Shown: positions 1 to 8,783, counted from the first letter of the stretch. The stretch is 64,000 nt of DNA from Arthrobacter sp. SLBN-83 (GCF_006715285.1 NZ_VFMX01000001.1:4278001-4342000), one strand, 5' to 3'. Numbers and translations are program-made. The notes: generated by a model from the letters alone, not told the origin.

Positions 1-1305
1 CAGGGCGCCGTGGCCGATTTCGCGGCGCTTGGGCGAGCCCACGCGGCCGGTTTCACCGGTGGAGTACGGCGGGAAGTTGTAGTTGTGCATGTAGCGCTTG
101 CGCGTCACCGGCGACAGCGAGTCGATCTGCTGTTCCATCTTGAGCATGTTCAGCGTGGTGACACCCATGATCTGGGTCTCGCCGCGTTCGAAGATGGCGG
201 AGCCGTGGACGCGGGGCAGGACCTCCACCTCGGCCGTGAGCTGGCGGATGTCCGTCAGGCCGCGGCCGTCGATGCGGATCTGGTCCTTCAGGATGCGCTG
301 GCGCACCACGTGCTTGGTGACCGAGCGGAACGCTGCGGACAGTTCCTTCTCGCGGCCTTCGAACTGGCCGGCCAGGCTGGACAGGACCTCGTCCTTGAGC
401 GCGTCGGAAGCGTTGTCGCGTTCCTGCTTGTCTGCGATCTGGAAGACGGCGGCAAGCTTGTCGGCTGCAGCGGACTCGACGGCGGCGTAAGCGTCGTCCT
501 CGTAGTCCAGGAAGACCGGGAACTCGACCGTGGGCTTGGCAGCGCGGGCGGCGAGATCGGCCTGGGCGTCGCAGAGTGCCTTGATGAACGGCTTTGCAGC
601 CTCCAGGCCCTCGGCCACAACCTCTTCGGTGGGGGCGGTGGCGCCCTGTTCCTTGATGAGGTTCCAGGAGTTGTCGGTGGCTTCGGCCTCGACCATCATG
701 ATGGCGACGTCGTCACCGGCAACACGGCCGGCAACCACCATGTTGAACACGGAGTTTTCCAGCTGCGAGTGCTTGGGGAAGGCAACCCACTGGGAGCCGT
801 TTTCGTCGTTCACCAGGGCAACGCGGACGCCGCCGATGGGGCCGGAGAACGGCAGGCCGGACAGCTGGGTGGACATCGAGGAAGCGTTGATGGCCACGAC
901 GTCGTACAGCTCATCGGGGTTGATGGCCAGGACGGTCACCACGATCTGGACTTCGTTGCGCAGGCCCTTGATGAAGGCGGGGCGCAGCGGGCGGTCCATC
1001 AGGCGGCAGGCCAGGATGGCTTCGGTGGACGGGCGGCCTTCGCGGCGGAAGAACGAGCCCGGGATGCGGCCGGCGGCGTACATGCGCTCTTCGACGTCAA
1101 CGGTCAGCGGGAAGAAGTCGAAGCCTTCACGCGGGTGCTTGCCGGCGGTGGTGGCGGACAGCAGCGCGGTGTCATCGTCGATGTACACCATGGCTGCGCC
1201 GGCAGCCTGCTTGGCGAGGCGGCCGGTTTCGAAGCGGATTACACGCTTGCCGAAGCGGCCATTGTCAATGACTGCCTCTGAGAACTGGATTTCGGGACCC
1301 TCCAA
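1..1305 (-). CDS. pnp: Polyribonucleotide nucleotidyltransferase (PNPase), N-terminal part, cut by the window edge
   Basis: PNPase degrades RNA 3'-to-5' by phosphorolysis; actinobacterial members are often annotated as guanosine pentaphosphate synthetase/PNPase. About 435 N-terminal residues are visible, covering the first RNase PH-like domain, the linker helices and the beginning of the second core. Recognisable stretches are EGPEIQFSEAVIDNGRFG at the start, PLTVDVEERMYAAGRIPGSF, and INASSMSTQLSGLPFSGPIG. The C-terminal KH and S1 domains lie outside the window. I place the start at the TTG at 1305, eight bases after a GGAGG ribosome site, because the family normally begins MEGPEIQ; a GTG at 1314 overlaps that ribosome site and is less likely. 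The gene follows rpsO, the usual rpsO-pnp order, with a structured leader between them. Confidence 0.95.
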   Translation of the reverse strand, partial: MEGPEIQFSEAVIDNGRFGKRVIRFETGRLAKQAAGAAMVYIDDDTALLSATTAGKHPREGFDFFPLTVDVEERMYAAGRIPGSFFRREGRPSTEAILACRLMDRPLRPAFIKGLRNEVQIVVTVLAINPDELYDVVAINASSMSTQLSGLPFSGPIGGVRVALVNDENGSQWVAFPKHSQLENSVFNMVVAGRVAGDDVAIMMVEAEATDNSWNLIKEQGATAPTEEVVAEGLEAAKPFIKALCDAQADLAARAAKPTVEFPVFLDYEDDAYAAVESAAADKLAAVFQIADKQERDNASDALKDEVLSSLAGQFEGREKELSAAFRSVTKHVVRQRILKDQIRIDGRGLTDIRQLTAEVEVLPRVHGSAIFERGETQIMGVTTLNMLKMEQQIDSLSPVTRKRYMHNYNFPPYSTGETGRVGSPKRREIGHGAL

Positions 1306-1334
1306 GAGAGTCACCTCCGTTTCTGTTTCACGGA

Positions 1335-1480
1335 AGTCCAGCCGCATCAACCCAGCCCAGCATCTGTCTACTGGCCCTGCACCCGGTCATCGATCGAGAC
1401 CCACGGGCCGCCGGCTTCTGTCAACGAAGCCGTTCCCGGAGATCACTACCGAGGACCGCGAATGCGTGATGCGGTTGATC
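1335..1480 (-). ncRNA. Probable Actino-pnp leader RNA in the pnp 5' UTR
   Basis: The 200 bases between the rpsO terminator and pnp are non-coding. On the minus strand they carry the core TCCTCGGTAGTG, a hairpin GGCTTC-gttgaca-GAAGCC and several GC-rich complementary segments. Actino-pnp RNA is an established structured element found upstream of actinobacterial pnp genes and thought to be part of pnp autoregulation. Position and the core motif fit it. The boundaries are approximate, and I matched the motif from memory rather than with a covariance model. Confidence 0.6.
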
Positions 1481-1507
1481 CTCCTGTTTAGTTTTTCATT
1501 TGAAGAA

Positions 1508-1537
1508 GGCGGCCCGATCCGGAGGGAAAGGGCCGCC
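1508..1537 (-). terminator. Rho-independent terminator or attenuator after rpsO
   Basis: An 8-bp GGCGGCCC/GGGCCGCC stem with a 14-base loop lies 11 bases past the rpsO stop. On the minus strand it is followed by a modest T-containing tail (TTCTTCAAAT). It separates rpsO from the pnp leader, so pnp either has its own promoter or depends on readthrough. Confidence 0.7.
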
Positions 1538-1548
1538 CCAAAGCCAGA

Positions 1549-1818
1549 CTAGCGGCGCAGGCCGAGGCGCTCGATGAGCGAACGGTAGCGGGCGATGTCA
1601 GTCTTCTTGAGGTAGCTCAGCATGCGCTTGCGGCGACCAACCATGGCCAGCAGACCGCGCTGGGTGTGGTAGTCGTGCTTGTGCTCCTTCATGTGCTCAG
1701 TCAGATCCTTGATCCGCTGGGTCAGGACGGCAACCTGGACCTCGGGTGAACCGGTGTCGCCTTCGGCGGTTGCGTATTCCTTGATGATGGACTGCTTTAC
1801 AGCGGCGTCAAGTGCCAC
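1549..1818 (-). CDS. rpsO: 30S ribosomal protein S15
   Basis: S15 binds the central domain of 16S rRNA early in 30S assembly. The protein is 89 residues, the normal length, with the conserved DTGSPEVQVAVLTQRI and GLLAMVGRRKRMLSYLKK segments and the terminal YRSLIERLGLRR. It starts at a GTG with AAGGAG seven bases upstream. It is followed by a terminator, the structured leader and pnp. In many bacteria S15 also controls its own translation; no specific S15-binding structure was identified here. Confidence 0.98.
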   Translation of the reverse strand: MALDAAVKQSIIKEYATAEGDTGSPEVQVAVLTQRIKDLTEHMKEHKHDYHTQRGLLAMVGRRKRMLSYLKKTDIARYRSLIERLGLRR

Positions 1819-1960
1819 AATAACTCCTTGGGAATGTGCCGTGAAGGCCCAGGTCAGTAACTCACTGCCGGGTCTGCCGCCAGCGTCCTGATCGGGAAAA
1901 CCGGAGGAGGCGCCAACAACAGGAGCCAGCCGCCACGGACTGCAGCCGGATCCATCGTCC

Positions 1961-1990
1961 AGTTTACCGGCCCCGGCCTAACCTTGTCGA
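1961..1990 (-). promoter_or_regulatory. Predicted sigma-70-type promoter of rpsO
   Basis: On the minus strand TCGACA (1985-1990) and TAAACT (1961-1966) are separated by 18 bp, giving a leader of roughly 135 nt before the rpsO GTG. It lies in the gap between kynU and rpsO, where two copies of GCGCTCGAAAC (1997-2007 and 2011-2021) also occur. Confidence 0.5.
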
Positions 1991-2044
1991 AACAGGGCGC
2001 TCGAAACGGAGCGCTCGAAACAGTCAGCGGGGACAGTGGGGCGC

Positions 2045-3304
2045 TCAGCCCTGCAGCCGTTCCCTGATGGCGGCCATGCCCTGCAGCACTTCGGCGAAGC
2101 TGGTGCTCAGCGGGGACAGCCCCACCCGGATGCCGTGCGGCGAGCGGAAGTCCGGAATGACGTCCCCGTCCCAGAGCGCTTCCACCGTGGCCTTGGTAAA
2201 GTCCGGGTGGTCCACGGTGATGTGGCCGCCGCGCTCCCCCGGTTCCCGGGGCGATGCCAGTTGCGCACCCAGCGGGGCCAGCCAGGCGTCGAAGACCTCC
2301 ACGGCGAAGCCGGTCAGCGCCACGGATTTTTCCCGGATGGCGGCCATGGACGCTTCCTCGATGAGGGCCAGGGTGCCCTGCATGGCGATCATGCCGAAGA
2401 TGGCGGGTGTGCCGCTGAGGAAACCCCGAATGCCCTGGGCCGGTTCATATCCGGCGGCCATTTCGAAGGCGTCCTTGCGGCCCATCCAGCCCCAGATGGG
2501 CTGGTTCAGCGACGGCAGGTGGCGGGCGTTGACGTACGCGAAGGCCGGCGACCCCGGGCCTCCGTTGAGGTACTTGTACGTGCATCCGGCGGCGAAGTCC
2601 ACGTCCGCGCCGTCCAGGTCGATCTCCACCGACCCCGCGGAATGGCAAAGGTCCCACACCACCACGGCGCCGGCGTCGTGCACTGCGGCGGTAATTCCCG
2701 GCAGGTCGGCGAGGTGGCCGGAGCGGTAGGCGATCTGGCTGAGGAGTACGACGGCGGTGCGCGGCCCGGTGGCCTGGCGCACCTGTTCAAGGGTCACCCC
2801 GGCGGCGGGATCCGGCTGGATCCAGCGCAGGGTCAGGCCCTCCTCAAGGGCGATGCCCTCCACCAGGTAGCGGTCCGTGGGGAAGTTCTCCGTGTCCAGC
2901 ACCAGCTCGTTGCGGTCCGGGTCCTGCACAGAGGCAAGGGCCGCGCGGATGAGCTTGTAAAGCACCACGGTGGTGGAGTCGGCGATGATGGTCTGCCCCG
3001 GCGCTGCCCCCAGGACAGCACGGCCCAGCTGGTCCCCGATAGCCTGTGGCAGGGCCAGCCATTTCTCGTCCCAGCCGCGGATGAGCCGGCCACCCCATTC
3101 GTCCCGGATGAAGGCGGCCACATCGTCGGCAGTCCGCTTCAGGGGGCGGCCCAGGGAATTGCCGTCAAGGTAGGACAGGGGTGTGTCCGTGCCAATGAAC
3201 TGCTCCCGGTAGTGCGCCAGGGCGTCACGGCGGTCCAGCTCTTCGGCTCGCTGCCGGAGCTCTTCGGCGGAAACGTCCGTGGGGTTTTCCTGATGGATGC
3301 TCAT
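2045..3304 (-). CDS. kynU: Kynureninase
   Basis: A PLP enzyme hydrolysing L-kynurenine to anthranilate and alanine. At 419 residues it is family-typical. Visible signatures are DGNSLGRPLK near the N-terminus, the cofactor region VVWDLCHSAGSVEIDLDGADVDFA, and the PLP-lysine motif CTYKYLNGGPGSPAF. Its ATG overlaps the kynA stop by four bases (ATGA), so the two are translationally coupled. With KynA it supplies two of the three steps from tryptophan to anthranilate. A kynurenine formamidase gene is not present in this window. Confidence 0.96.
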   Translation of the reverse strand: MSIHQENPTDVSAEELRQRAEELDRRDALAHYREQFIGTDTPLSYLDGNSLGRPLKRTADDVAAFIRDEWGGRLIRGWDEKWLALPQAIGDQLGRAVLGAAPGQTIIADSTTVVLYKLIRAALASVQDPDRNELVLDTENFPTDRYLVEGIALEEGLTLRWIQPDPAAGVTLEQVRQATGPRTAVVLLSQIAYRSGHLADLPGITAAVHDAGAVVVWDLCHSAGSVEIDLDGADVDFAAGCTYKYLNGGPGSPAFAYVNARHLPSLNQPIWGWMGRKDAFEMAAGYEPAQGIRGFLSGTPAIFGMIAMQGTLALIEEASMAAIREKSVALTGFAVEVFDAWLAPLGAQLASPREPGERGGHITVDHPDFTKATVEALWDGDVIPDFRSPHGIRVGLSPLSTSFAEVLQGMAAIRERLQG

Positions 3305-4155
3305 TGTCCGATCTCCGTCCTGACAGCGAATAGTTCCGGGAAGAACGTCAGTTCCAGGGCCTTCTGCAGGAACGTCACACCGCTGGATCCCCCCGTTCCG
3401 GTCTTCATGCCGATGGTCCGCTGGACGGTGCGCAGGTGCCGGAACCGCCAGAGCTGGAAGTTGTCCTCCAGGTCCACCAGTTCCTCGCAGGCCTCGTAAG
3501 CAGCCCAGTTGTCCGCGGCGTTCTCGTAGATGTGCTTGAAGAGAGGGACCAGTTCGGGGGCGAACTCGTGGGCCAGAGTGACGTCCCGGTCCAGGACCGA
3601 CCGCGGCACGTCAAACCCCTGCCGGGCAAGGTAGGCCAGGAACTCGTCGTAGATGCTGGGGGCGGCCAGCAGCTCCGCCAGCATCCCGTGGGCCTGCGGA
3701 TCGGATTCGAAGATGGGCAGCATCTTGCTGTTCTTGTTGCCCAGGACAAACTCCACTGCGCGGTACTGGGCGGACTGGAAACCGGAGGAGTTGCCCAGGA
3801 AACCGCGGAACTGCGAGTACTCGGTGGGCGTGAGGGTGGCCAGGACGGACCACTGCTCGGTGAGGGTCTTCTGGATGTGCTTGACCCGGGCGATGCCCTT
3901 GAGTGCCGAGCCCAGGTCGTCCTCCCGGAGCCAGGCGGCGGCGCTGCGCAGTTCGTGCAGGACCAGTTTCAGCCACAGCTCCGTGGTCTGGTGCTGGATG
4001 ATGAACAGCAGCTCGTCGTGGTGTTCAGGCTGGCTGACCGGCTGCTGCGCGCTGAGCAGCGTGGGAAGCTGCAGGTAGGAGGCGTAGCTCATCCGTGAGC
4101 TGAAGTCGCGGACAATCCCCTTATCCAGCTTGCGGGTGTTCTTCTCGACGGACAC
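3301..4155 (-). CDS. kynA: Tryptophan 2,3-dioxygenase
   Basis: A heme dioxygenase opening the indole ring of L-tryptophan to N-formylkynurenine. It has 284 residues, with the typical YASYLQLPTLL start region, the HHDELLFIIQHQTTELWLKL segment that contributes the distal histidine and substrate contacts, FRGFLGNSSGFQS, and the late WRFRHLRTVQRTIGMKTGTGGSSGVTFL heme/substrate segment. The start codon is GTG, preceded by AAAGG. It is followed by kynU in a four-base overlap and lies 42 bases after ribF, so readthrough from ribF is possible. Confidence 0.97.
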   Translation of the reverse strand: MSVEKNTRKLDKGIVRDFSSRMSYASYLQLPTLLSAQQPVSQPEHHDELLFIIQHQTTELWLKLVLHELRSAAAWLREDDLGSALKGIARVKHIQKTLTEQWSVLATLTPTEYSQFRGFLGNSSGFQSAQYRAVEFVLGNKNSKMLPIFESDPQAHGMLAELLAAPSIYDEFLAYLARQGFDVPRSVLDRDVTLAHEFAPELVPLFKHIYENAADNWAAYEACEELVDLEDNFQLWRFRHLRTVQRTIGMKTGTGGSSGVTFLQKALELTFFPELFAVRTEIGQ

Positions 4156-4197
4156 GCACTGCCTTTCGTTATTCTCACCCCGGGGATGAGGCTGGAG

Positions 4198-5181
4198 TCA
4201 GGGGCCGGCCAGGATCTGGTGGGCCTGGGCCACGTCCAGCCGCATTTGTTCCACCAGGGCCTCAGGGCCACGGTAGGCCACCATGCCGCGGAGCCGCTGC
4301 ACGAATTCCACAATGACTGTCTGGTCGTACAGATCGAAGTCCTCCACGGCTTCCTCCGGCCTGTCGATTACATGCGCCTCCACCTGGCGGCTGACGCCAT
4401 CGAAGGTGGGGTTGGAGCCTACCGAGATGGCGGCCGGCCAGCGCTTGCCTGCCTGGTCCACCAGCCAGCCGGCGTAGATGCCGTCCGCGGGGATCAGGCC
4501 CGTGGCATTCGAGGAGAGGTTGGCCGTGGGGAAGCCAAGCGCCCTGCCCCGGGCGGCGCCGTGGACAACTTCGCCGCGCATCCGGTGCGGGCGGCCCAGG
4601 ACGGAGGCTGCGGTGGCGACGTCGCCCTCCTGCAGCGCCTCCCGCACCCAGGTGGAGGAGCAGCGGCGGTCCGTGCCGTCGTCGTCATGCAGGGGGTAGC
4701 CCTCGGACCCGAACTCGCTGATGACCTGGACGTCGAAGCCGAACTTGTCGCCCAGCGCCTTCATGGTCTCAAGGTCCCCGGAGTTGGCGCGTCCAAAGCG
4801 GGCGTCGTGGCCGATGACGACGTGGCTGGCATGCAGGCAGTCCACCAGGTACTGCTCCACGAACTCCTCGGCCGTGAGGCTGGCAAGGTCCAGCGAGTAC
4901 TTGACCACCAGGATCGCGTCCAGGCCAAGCTCCCCCAGCGCCTCCAGCTTGTCATCCAGGCCCATGATGAGCTCCGGGGCCGCCTCGGGCCGGTGGATAA
5001 CTGCCGGGTGGGGGTCGAAGGTGATGGCCACGGCCTTGGCCTGCGCGAGCCGGGCAGAACGGATCAGCTGGGACAGCACCTGCTGGTGGCCGCGGTGAAC
5101 GCCGTCGAAGTTGCCGAAAGTGACAACAGATGGGCCGAAGTCCGCCGGGACATCGGACGGATCGTTCCAGATGTAGACCAT
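4198..5181 (-). CDS. ribF: Bifunctional riboflavin kinase / FAD synthetase
   Basis: Converts riboflavin to FMN and then FAD in the cytoplasm. The N-terminal FMN adenylyltransferase domain shows the nucleotidyl-transferase motif TFGNFDGVHRGHQ (about residues 19-31). The C-terminal riboflavin kinase domain shows RGRALGFPTANL and the IYAGWL strand. I start at the ATG at 5181 (MVYIWNDPSDVP), giving 327 residues, the usual RibF length. The frame is open further upstream without family-like sequence. It lies downstream of truB and two small membrane-protein genes on the same strand. Confidence 0.95.
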   Translation of the reverse strand: MVYIWNDPSDVPADFGPSVVTFGNFDGVHRGHQQVLSQLIRSARLAQAKAVAITFDPHPAVIHRPEAAPELIMGLDDKLEALGELGLDAILVVKYSLDLASLTAEEFVEQYLVDCLHASHVVIGHDARFGRANSGDLETMKALGDKFGFDVQVISEFGSEGYPLHDDDGTDRRCSSTWVREALQEGDVATAASVLGRPHRMRGEVVHGAARGRALGFPTANLSSNATGLIPADGIYAGWLVDQAGKRWPAAISVGSNPTFDGVSRQVEAHVIDRPEEAVEDFDLYDQTVIVEFVQRLRGMVAYRGPEALVEQMRLDVAQAHQILAGP

Positions 5182-5281
5182 CACCCTCGCCTTTAAGCTG
5201 CGTGCAAGCATCGGTGTTCCGCCGGCCGTGCGGCTGGGGAACTCTTCAAGGTTACCCGGATCCGCTGCGCGGCTTTCGCCG

Positions 5282-5767
5282 TCACTCCGCAGCCTTGGCA
5301 GAACCCGCCGCAGCTGCGGAGGGACGGCGGCGGTACAGCCACACCAGGCCCAGAATGGGCAGCAGCAGGGGGATGAAGCCGTAGCCGCGGCCGAACAGGG
5401 ACCAGACAGTCTCATGCGGGAACTGCACTGAGTCCAGGATGCTCAGCGTTCCCACCACAAGGACCCCGGCGAGCTCCACCAGCACGGCGGCAACGGAGAC
5501 CTTGAACCACGTGGTCCCTGCCTTGGCCAGCGAAACCGTCGCCAGGATGTACACCACGGCGGCGAACGCAGAGAGCAGGTAGGCCAGCGGGGCCTCCGAG
5601 AACTTGGTGAGGATCTGGTAGCCGGCGCGGGCGGTGGCCGATATGGCGAACACCCCATAGACCGCGATCAACAGGCGGCCGGGTCCGGTGTTGCGGGTAT
5701 TGCGGACGGGTGCGTCGCCGGCGGCCGCGCGGGCCTGCTGCTCTTTCATTTCTGCTGCTTCTTCCAC
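5282..5767 (-). CDS. Four-helix integral membrane protein of unknown function
   Basis: A 161-residue protein with a short charged N-terminus (many Ala, Glu, Lys) followed by four hydrophobic segments at about 33-55, 60-82, 87-112 and 126-147, and a basic/Ala-rich tail. I do not recognise a named family. It lies one base after another small four-helix membrane protein, so the two are probably co-expressed and may form a complex. The position between truB and ribF suggests only a hitch-hiking place in the operon, not a function. Confidence 0.8.
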   Translation of the reverse strand: MEEAAEMKEQQARAAAGDAPVRNTRNTGPGRLLIAVYGVFAISATARAGYQILTKFSEAPLAYLLSAFAAVVYILATVSLAKAGTTWFKVSVAAVLVELAGVLVVGTLSILDSVQFPHETVWSLFGRGYGFIPLLLPILGLVWLYRRRPSAAAAGSAKAAE

Positions 5768-5768
5768 T

Positions 5769-6122
5769 TCAGTACCAGATCTGGTTCATTCGGGCAGCCA
5801 TCACCAGGGCAGTGACACCCACCGCGGCCAGGACAAAGTTGCTCCACCGCGTCCGCTCCAGGATGGCCCAGTAGATTGCCGCGGGCGGCAGGAGCATGGC
5901 GGTGGCCATGTAGCCCCAAAACTCCCACGCTTCGCCGGCGATCGATTCGCCGGCGATGACGCGGACGATCGAGCCCACCAGGTAGACCACCAGGGCTGCT
6001 TCCACGGCCACGACGGACAGGAGGGTGACGTCGTTCGGCGCCTTCTTCAGGATTCCCGCCCCGAGGCAGAGCACCGTGGACACCAGGCCGACGGCCAGGA
6101 TGATCCAAAAGTATGCGTCCAC
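5769..6122 (-). CDS. Small four-helix membrane protein of unknown function
   Basis: A 117-residue protein that is almost entirely hydrophobic, with predicted helices near residues 4-25, 33-57, 66-87 and 93-113. No catalytic or ligand motif is evident. It is packed tightly between truB (two bases upstream) and the following membrane protein (one base downstream), which supports a real co-translated pair. Function unknown. Confidence 0.8.
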   Translation of the reverse strand: MDAYFWIILAVGLVSTVLCLGAGILKKAPNDVTLLSVVAVEAALVVYLVGSIVRVIAGESIAGEAWEFWGYMATAMLLPPAAIYWAILERTRWSNFVLAAVGVTALVMAARMNQIWY

Positions 6123-6124
6123 GC

Positions 6125-7078
6125 CTACGCCTCCGCGGACGCGGTGGCGGCCGCCCCGTTCCCATTTCCAGTCCCGGTGCCGGGCGCGAAGACAAGGACC
6201 GGTTTGGCGTAGCTGCCCGCATCGGCGAGGAGGGCCACCAGGCTGCCATCAGGGGCGAAGCCGGCGGCAGGGTGTTCAGTGGTGGCGGCGCCGGGGGTGC
6301 CGGGAGCCGTACCGGAAGCGATCCGCCGGCCGAACGAGATCTCCGCGGTTTCCTCGGCAGTGAGTTCGCGGTTGGGCATCAGGGCACGCGCGGCCAGGGA
6401 CATGTCCAGGACGTTGAGCTCTTCGGCGAGCTGTTCCAGGGTGCGCGCCTGGTCAAGGGTGTACGGACCCACCTGGGTCCGGCGGAGGGCGGTGAGGTGG
6501 CCGCCGACGCCAAGGGCGTTGCCGAGGTCCCGGGCCAGGGCACGGATGTACGTGCCTGAGGAGCACTCCACCGTCACGTCCAGGTCCACGACGCCGGCCG
6601 CGGCGTCCCTGCGGATGGCGTGGACGTCGAAGCGGTGGATGGTGACAGGGCGCGCGGCGAGCTTGACGTCTTCGCCGGACCGCACGCGTGCGTAGGCGCG
6701 TTCGCCGTTCACCTTGATCGCGCTGACGCTGCTGGGCACCTGCTGCAGCTCCCCCGTGAGCACCGCGACGCCGTCGTAAATCTCCTGCTCCGAAACGCCG
6801 GCGGCGCTGGCGGTGGCCGTGACCTCGCCCTCCGCGTCATCCGTCACCGTGGACTGGCCCAGCCGGATGGTGGCGGTGTAGGTCTTGGAGGTGCCCACGA
6901 TGTAGGTCAGCAGGCGGGTGGCTTTGTTGATGCCCAGCACCAGCACGCCGGTAGCCATGGGATCGAGTGTTCCAGCGTGCCCGACTTTCCGGGTCCCTGC
7001 GAGGCGCCGCATCCGCCCAACCACATCATGGCTGGTCCATCCCTGCGGCTTGTCCACTATCACCAGTCCAGAAAGCAC
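6125..7078 (-). CDS. truB: tRNA pseudouridine(55) synthase TruB
   Basis: Isomerises U55 in the T-loop of tRNAs. It has 317 residues. The N-terminal SGLVIVDKPQGWTSHDVV and the catalytic loop GHAGTLDPMATGVL (aspartate at about residue 40) are clear, followed by SKTYTATIRLG and the CSSGTYIRALARDLG motif. The C-terminal region contains a PUA-like segment and ends in a low-complexity Gly/Asn/Ala tail. It is transcribed divergently from the aminotransferase gene, with about 80 bases between the starts. Confidence 0.96.
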   Translation of the reverse strand: MLSGLVIVDKPQGWTSHDVVGRMRRLAGTRKVGHAGTLDPMATGVLVLGINKATRLLTYIVGTSKTYTATIRLGQSTVTDDAEGEVTATASAAGVSEQEIYDGVAVLTGELQQVPSSVSAIKVNGERAYARVRSGEDVKLAARPVTIHRFDVHAIRRDAAAGVVDLDVTVECSSGTYIRALARDLGNALGVGGHLTALRRTQVGPYTLDQARTLEQLAEELNVLDMSLAARALMPNRELTAEETAEISFGRRIASGTAPGTPGAATTEHPAAGFAPDGSLVALLADAGSYAKPVLVFAPGTGTGNGNGAAATASAEA

Positions 7079-7161
7079 GCCTCCCAGTATATCGGCGCAG
7101 GTTGGGGCCCTTGTGCAGGGACCGGCGCAGGCGTACGACGGCGGCGGCTAGGATGGCTGGC

Positions 7162-8316
7162 ATGCCCCAGCTTGCCGCCCATGTCCGCGACGTGCCCGTA
7201 AACCAGATCCGCGAGATCACCGAGGCCGCATGGCGGACTCCCGGCGCGATCGTGCTGAGCATCGGGGAGCCCGGCTTTCCGCTTCCCCGCCACGTCCTGG
7301 ACGCGGGTATTGCCTGCCTGGACCGGGACGAGACCAACTACACCCCCAACGCAGGCATCCCGGCCCTGCGCGAGGCGTTCGCCGCCAGGTTCCGGGAGGA
7401 ACAGGGTGTGGACGTCGGCGCCGACCGGGTGTACGTGGTGTCCGGCGCCCAGCAGGGCCTGCACTTCGCCATGAGCCTGCTGCTCTCCCCCGGCGACGAG
7501 ATCCTGATCCCCAATCCCGGCTACCCCACTTTCGCCATGACCAGCCGGCTGCTGAACGCCGTTCCGGTGGGCTATCCGCTGCATCCCGAGCACGGCTTCC
7601 AGCCGCGCGTTGCCGACGTCGAGGCCCTCATCACCGGCCGCACCCGGGTGCTGGTGCTCAACTCGCCCTCCAACCCGCTGGGCGCCGTGCTCAACGGGGA
7701 ACTGGTGCGGGAGTTGGTGGAGCTGGCCCGCCGGCACGACATCTGGGTCATCTCGGATGAGTGCTACGAGGCGTTCACCTACGATGTCCCGCACGTCAGC
7801 CCGGCAAGGTTCGACGGCGGCACCGAGGCTGATGCGCGCGTGTTCACTTCGCTGACACTGTCCAAGACCTACGGGTTGACCGGGCTGCGCATCGGCGCAC
7901 TGGTCTGCCCGCCGGGGCTGGAACGGAAGATGGACAACGTCATGGAATCGATCGTCTCCTGCGTGGCGTCCGCCCCGCAGTACGCGGCGCTGGCGGCGCT
8001 TACGGGGCCGCAGGACTACGTCCGGCACGCACATCAGCACTACCGCGAGAACCGCGATGCGGCTTCGGCAGTCCTTGCCGCAAAGGGGATCCGCTACCTG
8101 CCGGCACAGGGCGCGTTTTACCTCTGGGCCGATATGTCGCACGTCACCGGCGGCGACGTCCGGGCCTGGGTCCGGCGCTTCCTCGCCGAGTCCGGCGTGG
8201 CGCTGGCTCCGGGGACGGCGTTCGGCTCCATCGGCGAGGGCTGGGTACGGGTTGCCCTGTGCGGCCGGAAAGAGGACCTGCTGGAAGGGTTGTCGCGTCT
8301 TCCGGCGGCATCCTGA
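7162..8316 (+). CDS. Class I/II pyridoxal-phosphate aminotransferase
   Basis: A fold-type I aminotransferase of 384 residues. Family marks are LSIGEPGFPLP near the N-terminus, NYTPNAGIPALREAF, LNSPSNPLGAVL (substrate carboxylate/PLP contacts), VISDECYEAF, and the PLP-lysine motif SLTLSKTYGLTGLRIG with the lysine at about residue 235. The substrate cannot be assigned; it resembles the aspartate/aromatic/alanine-like group. I use the ATG at 7162 because AGGA lies eight bases before it; an in-frame ATG at 7153 has no good ribosome site. It converges on the thioredoxin gene. Confidence 0.93.
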   Translation: MPQLAAHVRDVPVNQIREITEAAWRTPGAIVLSIGEPGFPLPRHVLDAGIACLDRDETNYTPNAGIPALREAFAARFREEQGVDVGADRVYVVSGAQQGLHFAMSLLLSPGDEILIPNPGYPTFAMTSRLLNAVPVGYPLHPEHGFQPRVADVEALITGRTRVLVLNSPSNPLGAVLNGELVRELVELARRHDIWVISDECYEAFTYDVPHVSPARFDGGTEADARVFTSLTLSKTYGLTGLRIGALVCPPGLERKMDNVMESIVSCVASAPQYAALAALTGPQDYVRHAHQHYRENRDAASAVLAAKGIRYLPAQGAFYLWADMSHVTGGDVRAWVRRFLAESGVALAPGTAFGSIGEGWVRVALCGRKEDLLEGLSRLPAAS

Positions 8317-8343
8317 CTGCTGCCCTCCAGCGCCGGAGCGGCG

Positions 8344-8781
8344 TCAGCTGCGGGCGCCGGCCAGGGCCTTGTCCAGCCACGACCGAAGGACCTCGGCGGC
8401 TGCGGCGCCCGCCTGGCGCGCGGCTACTTTCCCGTTAACGAGCACCATCAGGGTGGGGATGGCCTGCACATCGAACCGCCTCGACAGCCCGGGAGATTTG
8501 TCCACGTCCACCTTTACCAGCTTGATCTTCCCGGGCCGTTCCCGCGCCAGCTTGTCCAGGACCGGGCTGACCATCCGGCAGGGGCCGCACCAGGCGGCCC
8601 AGAAATCGACCAGCACCGGCACCGGGGCCTGCTCCGCCACGGCAGCGAAGTCGCTGTCGCCCGCGGCCACGATCCACGGCAGGTCCGCCTTGCAGTTGCC
8701 GCAGCGGGGGTGGCCGGAGGCCTGGGCGGGCACGCGGTTGGTCTTTCCGCAGGAGGGGCAGGCAAGCAGCGTGGATTCCAT
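8344..8781 (-). CDS. trxC: Thioredoxin-2-type protein with N-terminal zinc ribbon
   Basis: A 145-residue cytoplasmic disulfide reductase of the Trx2/TrxC type. The N-terminus carries two CxxC pairs (CPSC at 8-11, CGNC at 27-30), the zinc-binding extension of this subfamily. The active site WCGPC (64-68) lies in FWAAWCGPCRMVSPVLDKL, and the cis-proline region is IPTLMVLVNGK. The gene symbol is by analogy with E. coli. It lies two bases after the upstream guanine deaminase gene, suggesting co-transcription. Confidence 0.9.
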   Translation of the reverse strand: MESTLLACPSCGKTNRVPAQASGHPRCGNCKADLPWIVAAGDSDFAAVAEQAPVPVLVDFWAAWCGPCRMVSPVLDKLARERPGKIKLVKVDVDKSPGLSRRFDVQAIPTLMVLVNGKVAARQAGAAAAEVLRSWLDKALAGARS

Positions 8782-8783
8782 GG

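Noticed and set aside
10..1281. A plus-strand open frame opposite pnp
   Set aside because: The minus strand encodes unmistakable PNPase; the plus frame is its shadow.
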